Below are positions 44,770 to 57,640 of a DNA stretch of 64,000 bases, one piece after another. The notes beneath the pieces were generated by a model that was not told where the DNA came from, searched no databases, and worked only from the letters and a program-made list of their open reading frames with translations. The stretch is taken from NCBI RefSeq assembly GCF_949987515.2, contig NC_082684.1:20637701-20701700 (forward strand), read 5' to 3'. Made by a program: the position numbers and the translations under genes. Within the stretch, counting starts at the first letter, position 1. Each line of letters begins with the position of its first letter. Origin of the DNA: Delphinus delphis. Its lineage: Eukaryota > Chordata > Mammalia > Artiodactyla > Delphinidae.

Positions 44770-45203
44770 TATTTATTATGAGTGATTGACTGAGAAGTCA
44801 CAGGATCTGCCATCTGAAAACTAAATGCCCATGAAAGCTAGTGGTGTAGTTCCAGGCTAAATCCAAAGGACTGTGAACCAAGGGAGCCAGTGGTGTAAAT
44901 CCCATTCCAAGTTTGAAGGCCAGAGAATCAGGAGTGTTGATATCCAAGGGCAGGAAACCATGGATGTTTTAATTAAAGCAGACAACAAATTTGTTCTTCT
45001 TGTACATTTTTGTTCTATTCATCCCTCAATGGATTAGATGAATACCTAACCATATTGGTGATGATGATCATCTTTAATCTACTGATTCAAAGGCAAATCA
45101 TTTTGAGAAACACCCTCACATATACAACCAGAAAAAAAGTTTTACCAGCTACCTGGGCACTCTGTGGCCTAGTCAAGTTGACTCGTAAAATTAATCATCA
45201 CAA
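44669..45203 (-). mobile_element. MaLR-type LTR, reverse
   Basis: Reverse LTR: gaaggttctccagagtaaca, gaaccaataggatatataca, an (ATCT)n and (AG)n tract at about 44711-44768, gtgtagttccaggctaaatc, attcatccctcaatggatta, gagaaacaccctcacatata, tggcctagtcaagttgactc, ending aaattaatcatcaca. Solo, no viral genes. It sits inside the old L1(-), whose text continues on both sides. Confidence 0.7.
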
Positions 45204-46400
45204 AGGGAGAAAAAGCTGCTGGGATTATTTTTTATTGGGATTACATAAAATCTACAGAATGATTTGAGGAAGACTGATATTTTTTCAATTGGCTTTCCAA
45301 ACTGAGAACATGGTGTATCCTTCAATTTATATAGGATTTTTCATATTTTTTTCAGTAATGGGTTATAATTGTCTGTGTAGAAGTGGTGGTTTTTTGAAAA
45401 TTTTTATCTAAGAATTTCAAATTCTATACTATTAAAATGGAATCATTTAATATTTTTCCATTTCTAATTGTATGTTGCTGCTATATAGAAGTATAATTAA
45501 TTTTTATGTCATGGTCTTTTTTTACCAGAATTCTTGATAAATTCATTTAAATTTTTTAATAATATGTAGATTTAAAAATTTTGTATTGATAACCATGTTG
45601 TATGTATTTAGAGGAAGACCTATTATTTAATTTCCAATCTTTAAGAATAAATGTGTTTAATTTCCTTGCCTCATTGCACTGACTAGGACTTCCAATACAA
45701 TGCTGAAGAAAAATTTAAAAACTAGGAATTCTGATCCTATTCTGCTTTCAGAGATAAAGCTTTTAATATTTCAACATTAATTATGATTTTTCTTGTAATT
45801 TTTCATAAAACCATTTTTTTTAGACTGAGGACGATTCCATCTATTTCTTTTTTGCTAAGAGATTTTTGTTTTAATCAAAATGAGCATTAAAATTTATAAA
45901 ATTCACTGAAGTTAATTGGGATGGACAATAAGATTTCATAAATCTGAAACTAATAAAATAATGTAAACCAACTATTCTTCAATGTAGAAATGTAGAAATT
46001 CCACTTTATAAATTTTATTAATATTATCAATAAATAATCAGTTGGAACTATCTATTAATTATACATTTTAATTCTGTTATTTTAATAATTTTTAAAATAC
46101 ATTATTTCATTGATATTGACTTTTGACTGCTAAACTTTCATTCTTTCCTTCATGGAATATACAAAACGTGCTCTATTTTATGTATCACTAATTTTGGTTT
46201 GTCAAAGTTAAGTTTAGACTTGTTTTGTTTGCATTTATGTTCATGAGAAAAGGTGGCCTGTATTTTTGTGTGTGTGTGTAATTCTATTTTTGTTTTATTA
46301 TCAAGGTCACGCTGGCCACATAAAATGTTGAATACTATTCTTTTTCTTTTAACTTTAGAAATTTTTTAAAAGAGTATATTTCTTCCTTAAATGACTGATA
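45204..46400 (-). mobile_element. Old L1 coding region (left part)
   Basis: Reverse old L1 ORF2: attgggattacataaaatct, gaacatggtgtatccttcaa, tgcactgactaggacttcca, tattatcaaggtcacgctgg, and atttcttccttaaatgactg. It breaks at the L1(+) insertion. No frame survives. Confidence 0.75.
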
Positions 46401-47868
46401 GCCAAAACCATGTTGAGAAAGAAGAAAAGAGCTGGAGGAACCATGCTCAGATTACACTATAAAGCTAAAGTAATCCAAACAGTATGGAACAGGTACATAT
46501 CAATGGAACAGAATAGAGAGCCCAGAAATAAACCCACACACTTATAGTCAATAGATCTGTGACAAAGGAGACAAAAATGTATGATGGAGAAAAGACAGTC
46601 TCTTCAATAGGTGGTGTTGGGAAAACCAGGCAGCTAAATGTAAAAGAATGAAATTAGAACATTCTCTAACACCATATACAAAAATAAACTGAAAATGGAT
46701 TAAAGACCTAAATGTAAAACCACATACTATAAAACTCCTAGAGGGAAACATAGGCAAAACACTCTTTGACATAAAACATGGAAATAATTTTTCTGGATCA
46801 GTCTCCTAAAACAAAGGAAGCAACAGCAAAAACAAACAAATGGGACCTAATCAAACTTAAAAGCTTTTGCACAGCAAAGGAAACCAGCAACAAAATGAAA
46901 AAACAGTCTACTAAATGGGAGAAGATATTTGCCAATGATATCACTGATAAGGAGTTAATATCCAACATATATAAACAGCTAATACAACTCAAAATCAAAA
47001 AACAAAAAAAAACAATTAAAAATGGGCAAAAGAACTGAATAGACATTTTTCCAAAGAGGAAATGCAGATGGCCAACAGGCACATGAAAATATGCTCAACA
47101 TCACTAATCATCAGGAAAATGCAAATCAAAATCATAATGAGATATCACCTCACACCAGTCAGAATAACTGTCGTCAAAAAGAACACAAATAATAAATGTT
47201 GGCAAGGATGTGGGGAAAAGGGAACCCTCCTATTCTGTTGGTGAGAATGTAAATTGGTGCAGCCACTGTGGAAAATGGTATGGAGATTTTTCAAAAAAAT
47301 AGAAATAGAAGTACCATATGACCCAGCAATTCCACTCCTGGGAATATACCTTATAAAAACAGAAATGTTAATTTGAAAAGATACATGCACCCCAATGTTC
47401 ATAGCAGCATTATTTACAATTGCCAAGATATGGAAGCAACCTAAGTGTCCATCAACAGATGAATGGATAAAGAAGCTGTGGTATATATATATATACATAC
47501 ACACACAATAGAATACTACTCAGCTATAAAAATAAATCAAATTTTGTCATTTGCAGAGGGTATTAAGCTAAGGAAATAAGTCAGAGAAAGACAAATAAGA
47601 TTTGCTTGTGTGTGGAATCTAGAAAATACAACAAACCAGTGAATAAAACAAAAAAGAAGCAGACTCACAGATATGGAGAACAAACTAGTGGTACCAGCAG
47701 GGAAAGGGAAGGGGGGGAGGGGCAATATAGGGGTAGGGGGAAAAAAGGGTTATTATGGGATTATATGAAGTCATCTGTCTGAAAATTTTGAAAACTGTAA
47801 AGCACTATAGAATCTAAAGAATCCTTGATTCAATAAAATTGTTTTTTAAATAAAAAAATACTTTTCTA
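46401..47868 (+). mobile_element. 5'-truncated L1 inserted in old L1(-)
   Basis: Sense L1 3' part: the ORF2 C-terminus followed by a short 3' UTR ending aatccttgattcaataaaat and an A-rich tail. The old L1(-) continues on both sides: atttcttccttaaatgactg (left) and atgattgatcaaattcactg (right) are consecutive in the parent. The flanks ttaaatgactgata (46387-46400) and ttaaacaatgattgat (47869-47884) are the decayed target-site duplication. Confidence 0.88.
46430..47560 (+). pseudogene. L1 ORF2 C-terminal remnant
   Basis: Plus-strand frames give [20 protein letters not shown] and [20 protein letters not shown] (46778-47038), then [20 protein letters not shown] (47062-47244). These are conserved ORF2p C-terminal blocks. 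Stops separate them. Endonuclease and reverse transcriptase cores are absent. Confidence 0.88.
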
Positions 47869-48290
47869 TTAAACAATGATTGATCAAATTCACTGATGAA
47901 ATTATCTGAGAGTTGGACTTTTACCTGTGGAAAGGAATTTTATTTCAGACGCTTTTTTTTTTTTACTATATATGTTCAGAATTTCTATTTATTTTTATTT
48001 TTGTATTTATAAGTTTTGTTTTCTAAGAGTTTATTTCATCTAGAAGTTCCAACTTTAAAATGTTATAAAATGTTTTTATTTACTGCTTTATAAATTTTCA
48101 TCATTAAATAAATTAAATATTTATAGAAATTAAATTTATAGAAATTAAATAAATTAAATATTTATAGAAAATTCCACAAAATAAATGTCTAGCTTTATAC
48201 TAACCTCAATTTTACTTTGCATTAATTCTGTACTCTTATTTTTCGAGGTTAGTTTTCTGAGACTCACTGGAAGACTCCATTAAGAAACAA
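47869..48290 (-). mobile_element. Old L1 coding region (right part)
   Basis: Resumption of the old L1(-): gatcaaattcactgatgaaa, gagttggacttttacctgtg, then more AT-rich wording. A 27-bp unit starting attaaataaattaaatattt is repeated at 48103-48129 and 48144-48170. Confidence 0.6.
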
Positions 48291-48732
48291 GACCATAATA
48301 TAGCTACCCTCTAATTTCTAGTCTATAACCACATGGAGAACCTGATATAGTATCTCTGACCTAGTTCCAAATTCCTGGAGAACTGATATGACTGGCTTTG
48401 CCTGAGTCAGCTGTTCACACCCCAGGCCAACAGGGCAAGGGGCAGTGTCACACAGAGAAAACACAGTTGCCAGTGGTACATGTTTATGATTCTCAGAAGG
48501 AGACAAAGGCAAGATTAGTTCCAAGATGAAGTGGTATATTAAGTTGTGAGAACAGCCCCAAATGTGTCTACTTGCTACCAGGATTATATACTTAAAAACA
48601 GCAATCTTTTATCTTCTGGTATACTGTGAATTATTTTTCTTTTTTCTGAAATTTCCTAACTTCTTTGCCTAGTAAGTACAATAATTTTAAAATTGGCTTA
48701 TTAAACCTATTTAAGAAAAAATATATAAAAAT
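48291..48732. other. Unassigned DNA
   Basis: No gene or repeat recognised. Confidence 0.5.
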
Positions 48733-48739
48733 AGTTCGT

Positions 48740-48924
48740 GGGCTTCCCTAATGGCGCAGTGGTTGAGAGTCCGCCTGCCGATGCAGGGGACATGGGTTCG
48801 TGCCCCGGTCTGGGAAGATCTCACATGCCGCGGAATGGCTGGGCCCGTGAGTCATGGCCACTGAGCCTGCGTGTCCAGAGCCTGTGCTCCCCAACAGGAA
48901 AGGCCACAACAGTGCCCGCGTACG

Positions 48925-48954
<30 letters not shown>
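48740..48954 (+). mobile_element. CHR-type SINE with long pure poly(A)
   Basis: Compact CHR SINE with head ggcttccctaatggcgcagt and end gcgtacggc followed by about 29 uninterrupted A. The body lacks the usual gagaggc unit just before the end. The flank agttcgt (48733-48739 and 48955-48961) is the target-site duplication. The long uninterrupted tail suggests a comparatively recent insertion. Confidence 0.95.
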
Positions 48955-48958
<4 letters not shown>

Positions 48959-48961
48959 CGT

Positions 48962-49934
48962 TTTTCTTAGTGTTACTGGAAGGAGAATAAAAAGAAATGG
49001 ATAACAGATAGATTTACCAAACTACTTTTGATCACTTCAGAATCTTCAGAATACTTCAATATTATAACATTTCCTCACAATTCTGTTACATAAAGCTATT
49101 TTAAGTCATTAAAAGTTATCGAATGGAAATTTTATGAACCAAAAATAAAATGTACAGTTGGTTGAGAAAAACATTAGGGCATATTATCAAGGCAGAGATG
49201 ATTATCACAATCTCCCTAGTGATAACTCTTGAAGGCTAAATTTCAGGGGAAAAACCTATGAAATGTTTTTAATGATAGATAAGTGCAGAGAGGTGTTCCA
49301 AATCCTATAGAAATTCTATCTGGTAATTAAGATGAATAGGAGAAAAGTAATAAAGCCCTTTATAACTCTGCTTTGATTGGAAAGTGGGCCTCTACCATTT
49401 TTACTGTCTCCAAAGTGGTTGAATAATGGATGGGACATTTAATTAGTTTTTCTTAATCACCTGTGTTAGGAAAAAGCATTCATCTTGCAAACAATCCAAG
49501 GACATAATAAGTACTTTATTCAGCACTTTTTTTTTTTGGAAATACATTTTTGTTTAGTTGATTAATTCTGTAGTTCTACATTTTTTGAACAAGGGAGTCC
49601 AAGGTATAGTTGATAATACATTTTGGTCTAGTTACATTTCAAGAAAGTAACAATGTTTTAAGGAGCATCTCCACAGTTTTGAGAGGATCAAAACCCTTGT
49701 GCGCATTTTATAATGTTGCATTCAAGACTGAGATGAATCCAAAAGGGGCTTGACAGATGTGATTGTCATAGTGTACTGGGACGGAATTCTTCTAGTACAG
49801 ATAACTGAATGTTAAAATAAAATTTGAAAGTTTTCTTTCCTAGCTGTACCCTTCTCCAAATCTCCAAAGCATTTATTTTGTAAAATCCTAGTGGAAACAT
49901 ATTTTGGTGCCATAATTTCAAACAAAACATCTAT
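48962..49934. other. Unassigned DNA
   Basis: About 1 kb without recognised gene or repeat. Confidence 0.5.
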
Positions 49935-50129
49935 TTAATTTTATTTATGTTTTTCTACAACAGGTTCTTATTAGTCATCCATTTTATACACATCAGTGTA
50001 TACATGTCAGTCCCAATCTCCCAATTCATCACACCACCACCCTCACCCCGGCCGCTTTCCTCCCTTGGTGTCCATACGATTTTTTCTCTACTGTGTATCA
50101 ATTTCTGCTCTGCAAACTGGTTCATCTGT

Positions 50130-53100
50130 ACCATTTTCTAGGTTCCACATATATGCGTCAATATACAATATTTGTTTTTCTCTTTCTGACTTACTTCACT
50201 CTGTATGACAGTCTCTAGATCCATCCACGTCTCTACAAATGATCCAATTTCATTCCTTTTATTGCTGAGAAATATTCCATTGTATGTATGTACCATATCT
50301 TCCTTATCCATTCATCTGTTGATAGGCATTTAGGATGCTTCCATGACCTGGCTATTGTAAATAGTGAAGCAAGGAACATTGGGGTGCATGTGTCATTTTG
50401 AATTATGGTTTTCTCTGGGTATATGCCCAGCAGTGTGATTGCTGGGTGATAAGGTAATTCTATTTTTAGTTTTTTAAGGAACCTCCATACTCTTTTCCAT
50501 AGTAGATCTATCAATTTACATTCCCACCAACAGTGCAAGAGGGTTCCCTTTTCTCCACACCCTCTTCAGCATTTGTTGTTTGTAGATTTTCTGATGATGC
50601 CCATTCTAAGTGGTGTGAGGTGATACCTCAATATAGTTTTGATTTGCATTTCTCTAATAATTAGTGACATTGAGTAGCTTTTCATGTGGTTCTTGGCCAT
50701 CTGCATGTCTTCTCTAGAGAAATGTCTATTTAGGTCTTCTGCCCATTTTTGGATTGGGTTGTTTGTTTTTTACTATTGAGCTGCATGAGCTGTTTATATA
50801 TTTTGGAGATTAATCCTTTGTCCATTGATTCATTTGCAAATATTTTCTCCCATTCTGAGGGTTGCCTTTTGGTCTTGTTTATGGTTTCCTTTGTTGGGCA
50901 AAAGCTTTTAAGTTTCATTAGGTCCCCTTTGTTTATTTTTTATTTTATTTCCATTACTCTAGGAGGTGAATCAAAAAATATCTTGCTGTGATTTACGTCA
51001 AAGACTGTTCTTCTGATGTTTCCCTCTAAGAGTTTTATAGTGCTCAGTCTTACATTTAGGTCTCTAATCCATTTTGAGTTTATTTTTGTGTATGGTGTTA
51101 GGGAGTGTTCTAGTTTCATCCTTTTACATGTAGCGGTCCAGTTTTCCCAGCACCACTTATTGAAGAGACTGTCTGTTTTCCATTGTATATCCTTGCCTCC
51201 TTTGTCATAGATTAGTTGACCATAGGTGTGTGGGTTTATCTCTGGGCTTTCTATCCTGTTCCACTGATCTATGTTTCTGTTTTTGTGCCAGTATCATATT
51301 GTCTTGATTACTGTAGCTTTGTAGTATAGTCTGAAGTCAGGGAGTCTGATTCCTCTAGCTCTGTTTTTTTCCCTCAAGACTGCTTTGGCTATTCGGGGTC
51401 TTTTGTGTCTCCACACAAATTTTAAGATTTTTTGGTTCTAGTTCTGTAAAAAATGCCATTGGTAATTTGATAGGGATTGCATTGAATCTGTAGATTGCTT
51501 TGGGTAGTATCGTCATTTTCACAATATTGATTCTTCCAATCCAAGAACATGGTATATCTCTCCATCTGTTCGTATCATCCTTAATTTCTTTCATCAGTGT
51601 CTTACAGTTTTCTGCATACAGGTCTTTTGTCTCCCTGTGTAGGTTTATTCCTAGGTATTTTATTCTTTATACTGCAATGGTAAATGGGAGTGTTTCCTTA
51701 ATTTCTCTTTCAGATTTTTCATCATGAGTGTGTAGGAATGCAAGAGATTTCTGTGAATTAATTTTGTATCCTGTTACTTTACCAAATTCATTGATTAGCT
51801 CTAGCAGTTTTCTGGTGACATCTTTAGGATTCTCTATGTATAGTATCATGTCATTTGCAAACAGTGACAGTTTTACTTCTTCTTTTTCAATTTGTATTCC
51901 TTTTATTTCTTTTTCTTCTCTGATTGCCACGGCTAGGACTTCCAAAACTATGTTGAATAATAGTGGTGGGAGTGGACATCCTTGTCTTGGTCCTGATCTT
52001 AGAGGAAATGCTTTCAGTTTTTCACCATTGAGAATGATGTTTGTTGTGGGTTTGTCGTATATGGCCTTTATTATGTTGAAGTAGGTTCCCTGCATGCCCA
52101 CTTTCTGGAGAGTATTTATCATAAATGGGTGTTGAGTTTTGTCAAAAGCTTTTTCTGCATCTATTGAGATGATCATATGGTTTTCATTCTTCACTTTGAT
52201 TGATTTGCATATATTGAAGAATTCTTGCATTCCTGGGATAAACCCCACTTGCTCATGGTGTATGATCCTTATAATGTGCTGTTAGATTCTGTTTGCTAGT
52301 ATTTTGTTGAGGATTTTTGCATCTATGTTTATCAGTGATATTGGTCTGTAATTTTCTTTTTTTGTAGTATCTTTGTCTGGTTTTGGTATTAAGGTGATGG
52401 TGGCCTCATAGAATGAGTTGAGAGTGTTCCTTCCTCTGCAACTTTTTAGAAGACTTTGAGAAGGATGGGAGTTAGCTCTTCTCTAAATGTTTGATAGAAT
52501 TCACCTGTGAAGCCATCTGGTCCTGGGCTTGTTTGTTGGAAGATTTTTAATCACAGTTTCAGTATCATGACTTGTGATTGGTCTGCTCATATTTTCTATT
52601 TCTTCCTGGTTCAGTCTCGGAAGATTATACCTTTCTAAGAATTTGTCCATTTCTTCCAGGTTGTCCATTTTATTGGCATAGAGTTGCTTGTAGTAGTCTC
52701 TTGGATCCTTTGTATTTCTGTAGTGTCAGTTGTTACTTCTCCTTTTTCATTTCTAATTTTATTGATTTGAGCCCTCTCCCTGTTTTTTGATGAGTCTGGC
52801 TAATAGTTTATCAATTTTGTATATCTTCACAAAGAACCAGCTTTTAGTTTTATTGATCTTTGCTATTGTTTTCTTTGTTTCTATTTCATTTATTTTTGCT
52901 CTGATCTTTATGATTTCTTTCCTTCTGCTAACTTTGGGTTTTGTTTGTTCTTCTTTCTCTTTTTTCCTTTAGGTGTAATGTTAGATTGTTTATTTGAGAT
53001 TTTTCTTTTTTCTTGAGCTAGCCTTATATAGCTATAAACTTCCCTCTTAGAACTGCTATTGCTGCATCCCATAGGTTTTGGATCATCGTATTTTCATTGT

Positions 53101-53931
53101 CATTTGTCTCTAAGTATTTTTTGATTTCCTCTTTGATTTTTTCAGTGATCTCTTGGTTATTTAGTACCATATTGTTTAGCCTCCATGTGTTTGTGTTTTT
53201 TTTATGTTTTTTTCCCTGTAATTGATTTCTAATCTCATAGCATTCTGGTCAGAAAAGATGCTTGATATGATTTCAATTTTCTTAAATTTACTGAGGTTTG
53301 ATTTGTGACGCAAGATGTGATCTATCCTGGAGAATATTCCATGTGCACTTGAGAAGAAATTGTAATCTGCTGTTTTTGGATGGAATGCCCTATAAATATC
53401 AATTAAATCTATCTGGTGTATTGTGTCATTTAAAGCTTGTGTTTCCTAATTAATTTTCTGTTTGGATGGTCTGTCCATTGGTGTAAGGGAGGTGTTAAAG
53501 TCCCCCACTATTATTGTGTTACTGTCAATTTCCTCTTTGATAGCTGTTAGGAGTTTCCTTATGTATTGAGGTGCTCCTGTGTTGGGTACATATATATTTA
53601 TAATTGTTATATCTTCTTCTTGGATTGATCCCTTGATCCTTATATAGTGTCCTTCCTTGTCTCTTGTAACATTCTTTATTTTAAAGTCTATTTTATCTGA
53701 TATGAGTACTGCTACTCCAGCCTTCTTTTGATTTCAATTTGCATGGAATATCTTTTTCTATCCCCCCACTTGCAGTCTGTATGTGTCCCTAGGTCTGAAG
53801 TACGTCTCTTGTAGACAGCATATATATGGGTCTTGTTTTTGTATCCATTCAGCAAGCCTGTGTCTTTTGGTTGGAGCATTTAATCCATTCACATTTAAGG
53901 TAATTATTGATATGTATGTTCCTATGACCAT
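50130..53931 (-). pseudogene. L1 ORF2, broken (L1-C)
   Basis: The start codon lies at 53931, ahead of the LNVNG-type endonuclease start. A 193-codon open piece (51667-52248) covers the reverse transcriptase core: [40 protein letters not shown] and [17 protein letters not shown]. The catalytic FADD motif reads FAND (51850-51861), so one metal-binding Asp is lost. C-terminal pieces (50233-50538, 50730-50918, 51355-51594) lie in other frames. Non-functional. Confidence 0.93.
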
Positions 53932-53989
53932 TTTCTTAATTGTTTTGGGTTTTTTTTTGTAGGTCCTTTTCTTCCCTTGTGTTTCCCAC

Positions 53990-54890
53990 TTAGAGAAGTT
54001 CCTTTAGCATTTGTTGTAGAGCTGGTTTGGTGGTGTTGAATTCCCTTAGCTTTTGCTTGTCTGTAAAGCTTTTGATTTCTCCCTCAAATCTGAATGAGAT
54101 CCTTGCTGAGTAATCTTGGTTGTAGGTTCTCCCCTTTCATCCCTTTAAGTATATCATGCCACACCCTTCTGGTTTGTAGAGTTTCTCCTGAGAAACCATC
54201 TGTTAACCTTATGGTTAAGTTCTCTTGTATGTTGTCATTTTTCCCTCACTGCTTTCAATAATTTTTTTTTTTGTCTTTAATTTTTGTCAGTTTGATTACT
54301 ATGTGTCTCAGAGTATTTCTCCTTGGATTTATCCTGTATGGGACTCTCTGCACTTCCTGGACTTGGGTGGCTATTTCTTTTCCCATGTTAGGGAAGTTTT
54401 TGAGTATAATCTCTTCAAATATTTTCTCAGGTCCTTTCTCTCTCTCTTCTCCTTCTGGGACCCCTTGAATGCGAATGTTGTTGCATTTAATGTTGTCCCA
54501 GAGGTCTCTTAGGCTGTCTTCATTTCTCTTCATTCTTTTTTCTTTATTTTGTTCCTCAGCAGTGAATTCCACCATTCTGTCTTCCAGGTCACTTATCCGT
54601 TCTTCTGCCTCAGTTATTCTGCTATTGATTCCTTCTAGTGTAGTTTTCATTTCAGTTATTGTATTGTTCATCTCTGTTTGTTTGTTCTTTAATTCTTCTA
54701 GATCTTTGTTAAATATTTCTTGCATCTTCTCGATTTTTGCCTCCATTCTTTTTCCGAGGTCCTGGATCATCTTCACTATCATTATTCTGAATTATTTTTC
54801 TGGAAGCTTGCCTATCTCAATTTCATTTAGTTGTTTTTCTGGGGTTTTATCTTTTTCCTTCATCTGGTACATAGCCCTCTGCCTTTTCGT
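53990..54890 (-). pseudogene. L1 ORF1, broken (L1-C)
   Basis: A 175-codon open piece (54255-54782) holds the heptad-rich coiled coil (RMEAKIEKMQEIFNKDLEEL, then GINSRITEAEERISDLEDRM) and most of the RRM (NIRIQGVPEGEE, ILKNFPNMGKEIATQVQEVQ). It is preceded in frame by KEKDKTPEKQLNEIEIGKLP and a stop. The expected initiator reads ACG at 54888-54890. A frameshift near 54255 (KDKKKNY) cuts off the C-terminal domain. ORF2 follows about 60 nt downstream. Confidence 0.92.
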
Positions 54891-55771
54891 CTTGTTTATC
54901 TTTTTGTGAATGTGATTTTTTTCCACAGCCTGCAAGATTGTAGTTCTTTTTGCTTCTGCTTTCTGCCATCTGCTGGATGAGGCTACTTAAGAGGCTTGTG
55001 GAAGTTTCCTGATGGGGGAGGCTGGTAGTGGGTAGAGCTGGGTGTTGCTCTGGTGGGCTGAGCTCAGTAAAACTTTAATCTGCCTGTCTGCTGATGGGTG
55101 GGGCTGTGTTCCCTCCCTGTTGGTTGTTTGGCCTGAGGCAACCCAGCAATGGAGCCTACCTGGGCTCTTTGGTGGGGCTAATGGCAGACTCTGGGAGGGC
55201 TCACACCAAGAAGTACTTCCCAGAACTTCTGTTTCCTGTGTCCTTGTCCTCACAGTGAGGGACAGCCACCCCCCGCCTCTGCAGGAGATCCTCCAACACT
55301 AGCAGGTAGGTCTGGTTCAGTCTTCTATGGGGTCACTGCTCCTTCCCCTGGGTCCCAGTGTGCACACTACTTTGTGTATGCTCTCCAAGAGTGGAGTCTC
55401 TGTTTCCCCCTGTCCTGTCAAAGTCCTGCAATCAAACCCCACTAGCCTTCAAAGTCTGATTCTCTAGGATTTCCTCCTCCCGTTGCCAGACCCCCAGGTT
55501 CGGAAGCATGACATGGGGCTCAGAACCTTCACTCCACTGGGTGGACTTCTGTGGTATAATTGTTCTCCAGTTTGTGAGTCACTCACCCAGCAGTTATGGG
55601 ATTTGAGTTATTGTGATTGCACCCCTCCTACCATCTCATTGCGGCTTCTCCTTTGTCTTTGGATGTGGCGTATCTTTTTTGGTGAGTTCCAGTGTCTTCC
55701 TTCTGATGATTGTTCAGAAGTTAGTTGTGATTCTGGTGTTCTCGAAAGAGGGAGTGAGAGCCTGTCCTCCA
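54891..55771 (-). promoter_or_regulatory. L1 5' UTR / internal promoter region, short type (L1-C)
   Basis: About 880 bp of GC-richer sequence upstream of ORF1. Its ORF1-proximal part resembles the L1-B 5' UTR (tttcctgatggggg, ctgcctgtctgctgatgggt); its distal part does not. Promoter role inferred from L1 biology. Confidence 0.7.
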
Positions 55772-56189
55772 GCAAACACTTTTAAAGTATCTAGTTTGTA
55801 AAAAGTGCTTTGGACTATAAAGAAAATCTGAGGGCAAATCCTTTATTGATTTGTAAGACATAATTGTTAGAAATAGAAGGCATGCGAAAACAATTGTAAT
55901 AAAAATTTAAAATGACAAATTCACAAGAATAAAAAAAAGTGTAACTCTAATAAAAAGCTAAATGATTTCAGAGAGGGTGTCAAGTTGTAATGTTTCATAA
56001 TAGGTCACCTACATGAGTAGTGAATATATCAAAATGTAAATAAACATAGATTTGTCAAATGACATTATGTAAATCTTAATATTCTATAAAAACTGAATTG
56101 ATCATGTGTACACGTCACACCTTAACAAATTGTTCTGTCCAGTAACTTTAGATTTTGTATGTTACTGTTCTAAATTGATCAATCCAGTC
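55772..56189. other. Unassigned AT-rich DNA
   Basis: Flank of L1-C; nothing recognised. Confidence 0.5.
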
Positions 56190-57640
56190 TTTAATGCCAA
56201 TCATCCTTCACAGAAAATGTTTGTATGTCCATTCTACTGTTGATTTTCTTCAATATTTTATTATCATAAACAATAATGAAAAGGACATTCTTCTACATTA
56301 TTCTTGGTATATGTGTGTTGATTTTGTGACAGCTTTACAGGGTGAAAATGGTATTACTTTGTTGTTTTAATTTGCATTGTTCAGAGTATTAATGATATTG
56401 AAATGTACCTGTGTGTTTGTTCCCATTTGAATTTCTTTTCATATATAATGTCTATTTTGTTACAGTGTATTTTTGTAGTTGTTTCTATTTTCTTTTTGAT
56501 TTGTAGGAGTCATTAATACATTGTAAAAATAATGTATTTTTGTTTATATATGTTGACAATTTCTTTTTCTATTCTACAATGTCTTCCTTCCCTTTCTTTA
56601 TGTTAACATTTTTCATACTGGTGTTTTAAATGCTGACACAGTAACATTTATTAACCTGCATTTATTTTTTCTTTCTTTTTCTTGTGTAAGAATTCCATAC
56701 CTACCAATAGGCTATGATTATAATTTCTTATTTTCCACTAAAAGCATAAAATTTTCATTTCAGATTTATGCCTTTAATTCATATGGAAATTATTTTTATT
56801 TATGATAACAAATGAATATTTATTGGCTATTTCTCAGCTTATTTGTCATATAGATAAATAGTTGTCTCATCACCATGTTGAATAGGTTTTTCTTTCCTTA
56901 CTAACTTACAATGTCCTATTTGTCATATTTCAAGTTTTCACATATGCATGGTCTGTTCCTGGGCTTTCAGTTGTATTTCCTTTGTTCAGTTTTCTAACTT
57001 AATTCCAAAACAGCAATACATTAAATGATAGAATTTTAGAATATATCTTATTATCTGAAAAGTAGAATGATTCTTAAATATCCATATATATGGGGTTTTC
57101 CTTGTTAATTTTTATATTAAACTTATTACTGATTTCATTGTGAGTTGAATTAGGTACATAGAAAAAACAATAGCAGTTCTTAGATATTTGTTGAGAATTC
57201 CTACATTATATGATACTTGGTTTATTTTTGTAAAGTTTCCAAAGTGTAATTTAATAAAATACATATTTTGCAATAGCTTGGTGTCGGAGTCCACATAGGT
57301 TTAAGGTTAAGATTCTTAATTGTCTTGTTCAAATATTCAGTAGCTTTACTAACTTTTTTTTCTATTTTTTTTCTATTGATTACTGAGAGATGATGAAATC
57401 CTTCACTATGCTTGACAATTTGTCAGTTTTTCTTGGTAATTTTGAAAAAAGTACTGGCTTTTTGAGATTATTTAAAGATGTAATACAAATTTAGAATTTT
57501 ATATCTGCTGGATATACTGAAATTTTCACCATCACATAAAAATCATCTTTTAACAAATAATTTTGTATTAAAGTTTATTTATTTCTCATATCACTGTCAC
57601 CTGTTCAGTGTTCTATTGCTTAATATGTAGTCTACCTCTT
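56190..57640 (-). mobile_element. Old L1 (or HAL1-like) coding region, left part
   Basis: Highly decayed reverse L1: tccattctactgttgatttt, gtgacagctttacagggtga, ttgttttaatttgcattgtt, gtctgttcctgggctttcag, then AT-rich text leading to agtgttctattgcttaatat. It continues beyond the deleted L1 at 59382. Confidence 0.65.

Larger units (their letters stand above)
49935..55771 (-). mobile_element. Near full-length L1 (L1-C)
   Basis: About 5.8 kb of L1 in reverse orientation: shortened 3' UTR, ORF2, ORF1, and a 5' UTR whose distal end (minus strand: ggaggacaggctctcactcc, then gagaacaccagaatcacaac) is the common cetartiodactyl L1 5' type, lacking only the first dozen or so bases. Frames are broken. 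I found no clear target-site duplication. The 3' UTR starts about 150 nt short of that in L1-A. Confidence 0.93.
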
